A stretch of 64,000 nucleotides of DNA from Gemmatimonas sp. GTDB lineage: Bacteria > Gemmatimonadota > Gemmatimonadetes > Gemmatimonadales > Gemmatimonadaceae. Position numbers and translations under genes: made by a program. The stretch spans positions 1 through 64,000 of the forward strand of contig NZ_JANPLK010000014.1 in assembly GCF_031426495.1 (NCBI RefSeq). Direction: 5' to 3'. The notes beneath the pieces were generated by a model that saw only the letters and a program-made list of their open reading frames with translations, made no database searches and was not told the origin of the DNA. Shown here in pieces: positions 59,952 to 64,000 of the stretch (positions are counted from its first letter, which is position 1; each line of letters starts with the position of its first letter).

Positions 59952-61997
59952 ATGAACGTAGCGCGCACCCGGCGGTTCGTCACGACGACCGCCCTATTCC
60001 TGGCGATACCGCTTGCGGTCACCGTCGCGACTCCTGGCGCGGCCGCGGGGCAGACTGCATCGCCGGCCGTCATTGCCAAGCTCGTGGCGGAACCCGCGAA
60101 GGTCACGATCCGCGCGGGCGAGTCGCAACCGTTCAAGGTGACCGCGTACGACGCGTCCGGAAAGGTCATTCCGGACGCCGTGGTGCGTGTCGGCGGACCA
60201 CGTCAGGCGGTGGCGTTCAGCGATGGCCAGGTCCGCGCCTTCCGCGCGGGCTCATACACCGCCACCGCTACGGCGGCCGGCGCCACGGGGCCGATCGCGC
60301 TGGATATTCCAGTGCTCATCACGTGGCCCGCGCTGTCGAAGCTCACGATTACGGCGGACTCGGGCCGGCTGTACACCGGCATCTCGCTTGGCCATCGCGT
60401 GGCGGCAACGCACGCGGACGGCAGTCTGCGCGCGGGTCTCATGCCGACGTGGCGCAGCAGCGCCCCGGCCATCGCGTCGGTGGATCGCTTCGGCACCGTG
60501 ACCGCGCTCAAGGCCGGCACGGTGGTGATCAGCGCCGAGTCGGAAGGCGTTCGCGCCAGCCGGACGTATACGATCGCCACGAACCCGGTCAGTGCGCTCG
60601 CGCTCGACATCAGGGAAGATGTCATCCTGACGGGACAGGTGGTGCATCTCAACGCCATGGCGCGCACGGCCAGCGGCGCTCCGGTGAAGGATGCCGTGAT
60701 CACGTGGAGCTACACCTACACGCCCGACGACACGACGGTCGCGCCCGGTGGCCCCGGCATCATCGACTGGGGACGCTTCACGGCGAACGCGCCGGGCCGA
60801 TTCACCCTACTCGCACAATCGGGTAATGTGACAGCGCGCAAGGTGCTCGAAGCCAAGCCGCGTGACGTCGTACGTCGCATCACGGTCACCGGCCGCGGCA
60901 GCATCGCGAGGACCGCCACGTCGGACCTGTGGCCGTGGACGGGCAAGGATGGACGCGACTACTGCCTCGTGGGCACGTGGGGCGGCGACGGGTACGGCAT
61001 GGTGTTCGACATCACGGACATGAACAACATCGTGAAGACGGACTCCATCAAGATCGATGCGCGTACGATCAACGACGTGACGGTCTCGCCCGATGGCCGC
61101 TATGGCGTGCTGGCGCGCGAAGGCGCCTCGAATCGCGTGAACGGCGTGGTCATCCTCGACCTCGCGAATCCGGCGCACCCCAAGGTCGCGTCGACGTTCG
61201 ATCAGGAACTCACCGGCGGCGTGCACAACATGTTCGCCACGAACGATCATCTGTTCGCCATCTCCGGCGGCCAGAAGTATGTGATCATCGACGTGAAGGA
61301 CATCTACAAGCCGAAGTACGTGAGCGAGTATCAACACCCGAACGCGCGCATCCACGACCTCTGGGTGCGTGACGGCATCGCCTACTCCGCGCAGGGCGGC
61401 GTGGGTGCGGTGATGGTGGACGTGGGCAACGGGAAGTACGGCGGCACGATCGAGAAGCCGAAACTGATCAACGTCTTCCCGATCAACTCGGGCCATGAGA
61501 TCTATCCATACTTCCAGAAGTCGACGGGCCGCATGTACCTCTTCCTCGGCGACGAGGAGATGAACCGCGCCGGCCGCGTCTGGGAGGGCACGAACTATGG
61601 CGCCACACTCGGCAGCGCCGGCGGCATCGCGCAGACATCGGGCGGCTACGTGCACATCGTGGACGCCACCGATCCGATGCATCCGCGCAAGGTCGGTCGC
61701 TATCACCTCGAGGATTACGGCGCGCACGACATCATCGTGGAAGACGATATTTTGTATCAGGCCTACTACGACGGCGGCGTGCGCGTGGTCGACGTGAGTG
61801 GTGAGCTCATGGGCAACCTGGCAGATCAGAAGCGCGAGATCGCCGTGTTCAAGCCGTATGATCCAAAGGCCTTCACCGCCAACGCCCCGTTCGTGATGAA
61901 CGCGATGCCGTGGAAGGGTCAGGTGCTGTTCACCGACTTCAATTCCGGACTGTGGTCGGCGAAGCTGGAGCCGAAGGCGAAAGCGATTACGCCGTAA
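59952..61997 (+). CDS. Exported LVIVD-repeat protein with Ig-like N-terminus
   Basis: 681 aa from ATG 59952, with GGAG eight bases upstream. Signal peptide (to AAGQ), two Big_2-like domains (residues 35-280; SSAPAIASVDRFGTVTALKAG), then LVIVD-type repeats of propeller form (GVVILDLANPAHPKVASTF, KYVIIDVKDIYKPKYVSEY, GGYVHIVDATDPMHPRKVGRYHLEDYGAHDII, GGVRVVDVSGELMG). Probably surface; partner of the divergent propeller gene is a guess. Confidence 0.9.
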   Translation: MNVARTRRFVTTTALFLAIPLAVTVATPGAAAGQTASPAVIAKLVAEPAKVTIRAGESQPFKVTAYDASGKVIPDAVVRVGGPRQAVAFSDGQVRAFRAGSYTATATAAGATGPIALDIPVLITWPALSKLTITADSGRLYTGISLGHRVAATHADGSLRAGLMPTWRSSAPAIASVDRFGTVTALKAGTVVISAESEGVRASRTYTIATNPVSALALDIREDVILTGQVVHLNAMARTASGAPVKDAVITWSYTYTPDDTTVAPGGPGIIDWGRFTANAPGRFTLLAQSGNVTARKVLEAKPRDVVRRITVTGRGSIARTATSDLWPWTGKDGRDYCLVGTWGGDGYGMVFDITDMNNIVKTDSIKIDARTINDVTVSPDGRYGVLAREGASNRVNGVVILDLANPAHPKVASTFDQELTGGVHNMFATNDHLFAISGGQKYVIIDVKDIYKPKYVSEYQHPNARIHDLWVRDGIAYSAQGGVGAVMVDVGNGKYGGTIEKPKLINVFPINSGHEIYPYFQKSTGRMYLFLGDEEMNRAGRVWEGTNYGATLGSAGGIAQTSGGYVHIVDATDPMHPRKVGRYHLEDYGAHDIIVEDDILYQAYYDGGVRVVDVSGELMGNLADQKREIAVFKPYDPKAFTANAPFVMNAMPWKGQVLFTDFNSGLWSAKLEPKAKAITP

Positions 61998-62004
61998 CGA
62001 CAAC

Positions 62005-62164
62005 GGCAACAGCAACAGCGGGAACACGGATGGAAAAGGATATCACTGATCACACAGATAAGCGAAACGACGCGTCGCGCTGGCGTCGTTGATCAATCGA
62101 TTTTGCTTATCTGTGGAATCGGTGGAATCGTTTTGAAATCCGTGTTCCCGCCGTTGCGGTTGCC
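62005..62164. repeat. Long imperfect inverted repeat between convergent genes
   Basis: The outer arms, starting at 62005 and ending at 62164, match at about 25 of 27 positions (GGCAACAGCAACAGCGGG... against ...CCCGCCGTTGCGGTTGCC). Further in, ACAGATAAGC pairs with GCTTATCTGT and AACGACG with CGTCGTT. The result is a cruciform or bidirectional terminator of about 160 bases, perhaps a member of a dispersed palindromic family. Confidence 0.85.
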
Positions 62165-62173
62165 GTTCGCGAG

Positions 62174-62698
62174 TTACACGCGCGCCGATGTCGATTCGCG
62201 ATCGCCGCTGGACGTCACAACCGTGCCCTGCACGTGCTGTACAAAGGAATCGGCACAGAACGCATTGAAGTCACGCTGCATGGCGTCATGCTCCCGCTCG
62301 CCCCTGTTGCCAAGCTCGGCCAACCGGGCATCGCCGAGACGCTCGCCAGCCACGGCGAACGTGGCGAACGTGTCCTGGGCCTGGCGAATCATGACGATGT
62401 CGCCGACGACGCGCAGGAAGTCGGTGCCGCGCATGGCATCGACGGCATCGCGGGCTTTGCCGAGCGCCGAGCCGAGCACGTTCTTGAGGCCGCTTCCGCC
62501 GTCCGATCCGATCGATGTGCCGTACGCCTCGAGCATTCCCTGGTGCTGCTCGAGAATCGGGATGTACTTGTCACACAGCTGACGATAGGTCGGATCGTCG
62601 GCCTGCCCCGCGTGATCGCGAAGACTACCGATCAGTGCGTTGTGCTGCGAGATCGCATTGTTGAGCTGCGCGCGAAGGAAGTCGCGTCCGGTATCCAT
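62174..62698 (-). CDS. Helical protein of unknown function
   Basis: 174 aa from ATG 62698, with GGAG seven bases upstream. Mostly alpha-helical: FLRAQLNNAISQHNALIGSLRDHAGQADDPTYRQLCDKYIPILEQHQGMLEAYG and GDIVMIRQAQDTFATFAVAGERLGDARLAELGNRGEREHDAMQRDFNAFC. The pattern of His/Glu/Asp suggests a ferritin-like or four-helix bundle, but I cannot see a metal site with confidence. Confidence 0.7.
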   Translation of the reverse strand: MDTGRDFLRAQLNNAISQHNALIGSLRDHAGQADDPTYRQLCDKYIPILEQHQGMLEAYGTSIGSDGGSGLKNVLGSALGKARDAVDAMRGTDFLRVVGDIVMIRQAQDTFATFAVAGERLGDARLAELGNRGEREHDAMQRDFNAFCADSFVQHVQGTVVTSSGDRESTSARV

Positions 62699-62767
62699 GT
62701 AAGTACTCCATCGTGAAAGGTGCGGACACGGGTTGCACAGCCCGTGCCGCACCGATCGCGATGCTGA

Positions 62768-64000
62768 TCACATCGTCGGCTGATATCGCCCCCACACTTT
62801 CTCCAGCGTATCCGCAATTTCGCCGACCGATGCGCGCAAACGCACGGCGTCGATGATCCGCGGCATGAGTGGCGCGCGCGCACCGACATGGGCCGGCAGA
62901 TACTCCGGCGCGATATCGGTGATCGCCTGCAACGCGGCTTGTACGGCCGGGTTGTCGCGCGAGGCCTTCACCTGCTTCAAGCCGGCCACCTGCCCCACTT
63001 CGAGCGCGCTGAAATCCGGCGCGGGAATGATCGGCGGATCCTGTCCGTCGCCGAAGCGATTCACGCCCACCACCACGGTTTCGCCCGCTTCGACCCGAAG
63101 CTGGTACTCGTACGCGCTGCGTCCGATCTCCTCCTGGAAGAAGCCGGCGCGAATGGCCGCGGCCGCGCCACCGAGCGCGTCGACCCGCTCCAGCAACTCG
63201 AGCGCGCGCGTTTCGACCGCATCGGTGAGCTGCTCCACATACCAGCTGCCGGCGAGCGGATCCGCCGTCTGCGCAACGCCGGACTCGTAGCCCACGATCT
63301 GCTGCGTGCGCAGCGCGAGCGTGGCGGCTTCGGCAGTCGGCAGCGCCAGCGCTTCGTCATAGCCATTCGTATGCAGCGACTGCGTGCCACCCAGCGCGGC
63401 CGCGAGGGCCTGCACGGTGACACGCACCACGTTATTGAGCGGCTGCTGCGCAGTGAGCGTGACACCGCCCGTCTGCGTGTGGAAGCGTAGCTTGCAGCTG
63501 GTGTCGTTGGCGCCGAAGCGCTCGCGCATCAGCCGCGCCCACAACCGACGCGCGGCGCGGAACTTCGCGACTTCTTCGAACAGGTCGCTGTGCGCGGCGA
63601 AGAAGAACGACAAGCGCGGCGCGAAGGCATCGACGGCGAGACCGGTGTCGACCGCCTGCTGTACGTAGGCGATGGCGTCGGCAAAGGTGAACGCCACTTC
63701 CTGCACCGCGGTGGCGCCGGCCTCGCGGATGTGGTAACCCGAGATCGAAATCGGATTCCACTGCGGCACTTCGGCCGCGCAGAAGCGGAACATCTCGGCC
63801 GTGAGTGCAAGCGAGGGATCGGGCGGATAGATGTACGTACCGCGCGCGATGTACTCCTTGAGAATGTCGTTCTGCACCGTGCCCGACAGCGCCGAGCGGG
63901 CAATGCCACGTTCCTCGGCCACCACGATGTACATCGCCAGCAGCGTCGACGCCGTGGAGTTGATCGTCATCGACGACGAGACCTTGTCGAGCGGAATGCC
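62768..64000 (-). CDS. Methylmalonyl-CoA mutase, catalytic part (N-terminus off the edge)
   Basis: At least 410 residues; the frame stays open to base 64000. GIPLDKVSSSMTINSTAS and NPISISGYHIREAGATAVQEVAFTFADAI, RLSFFFAAHSDLFEEVAKFRAARRLWARLMRERFGA, TQTGGVTLTAQQPLNNVVRVTVQALAAALGGTQSLHTNGYDEALALPT are standard. It ends WGRYQPTM with no B12-binding domain, so that must be a separate protein, as in many two-gene mutases. It needs adenosylcobalamin, which links it to the B12 uptake operon at 12-18 kb. Confidence 0.95.
   Translation of the reverse strand, partial: GIPLDKVSSSMTINSTASTLLAMYIVVAEERGIARSALSGTVQNDILKEYIARGTYIYPPDPSLALTAEMFRFCAAEVPQWNPISISGYHIREAGATAVQEVAFTFADAIAYVQQAVDTGLAVDAFAPRLSFFFAAHSDLFEEVAKFRAARRLWARLMRERFGANDTSCKLRFHTQTGGVTLTAQQPLNNVVRVTVQALAAALGGTQSLHTNGYDEALALPTAEAATLALRTQQIVGYESGVAQTADPLAGSWYVEQLTDAVETRALELLERVDALGGAAAAIRAGFFQEEIGRSAYEYQLRVEAGETVVVGVNRFGDGQDPPIIPAPDFSALEVGQVAGLKQVKASRDNPAVQAALQAITDIAPEYLPAHVGARAPLMPRIIDAVRLRASVGEIADTLEKVWGRYQPTM

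Noticed and set aside
1..64000. CRISPR array
   Set aside because: No regularly spaced repeats of 20-40 bases were seen; the only tandem array is the heptamer at 55007.

Overview
The window looks like a piece of a chromosome from a high-GC, diderm, non-phototrophic-looking bacterium, most likely Gemmatimonas or a close relative in the Gemmatimonadota. The case rests on SusC/SusD-type outer-membrane genes, many short surface proteins with Ig-like, carboxypeptidase-regulatory and propeller domains, a stand-alone FlgD/T9SS-type sorting-domain protein, and long runs of stop/start-overlapping genes (ATGA, GTGA, TGATG). The species assignment is inference; no 16S rRNA is present.

Region 1 (1 to about 5870) is the right end of an integrated mobile element. 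It holds a Cas2/SinR-like gene cut by the left edge, two diverged copies of a tiny hydrophobic-peptide gene with a shared structured leader, an HNH endonuclease, a Rad52-type annealing protein, and a tyrosine integrase ending next to the 3' end of a serine-type tRNA. That tRNA has anticodon GGC (an alanine anticodon) in a serine body. A normal tRNA-Ser(CGA) follows. No second att copy was found, so the other end probably lies outside the window.

Region 2 (6.3-12.0 kb) carries a TPR lipoprotein, tadA, clpB, a sorting-domain mini-protein and recO. Region 3 (12.0-18.45 kb) is a complete vitamin B12 uptake operon on the minus strand: cobalamin riboswitch with its own terminator, binding lipoprotein, permease, ATPase, TonB receptor and a propeller-like surface lipoprotein that may play the BtuG role. 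A B12-dependent methylmalonyl-CoA mutase gene is cut by the right edge.

Region 4 (18.5-37.5 kb) is a very long minus-strand run: fmdB-like, argS, pfkB-type kinase, purM, an outer-membrane protein, ribD-ribE-ribBA-ribH, nusB, a glycosyltransferase, hpf, hprK, a mannose-family PTS (IIA, IIB, IIC, IID), HPr, enzyme I, metK, a bifunctional-nuclease-domain protein and a membrane protein. Most neighbours overlap by a few bases, so translation is probably coupled. HPr has both His15 and Ser46, and HprK is present, so PTS-linked signalling looks intact.

Region 5 (37.6-47.5 kb) is an envelope and signalling block: a double-Rieske protein, a zinc-ribbon protein, and a cluster of ECF sigma factor, anti-sigma factor, porin-like protein, cupredoxin, a sensor kinase-like protein lacking key catalytic residues, and a CHRD/cupredoxin lipoprotein. 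Region 6 (47.6-64 kb) has an M1 peptidase, a SusC/SusD pair with a terminator, a plug-only protein, a CHRD-like protein, a MOSC protein, chorismate mutase/prephenate dehydrogenase, two divergent propeller/LVIVD surface proteins, a long inverted repeat, a small helical protein and the mutase fragment.
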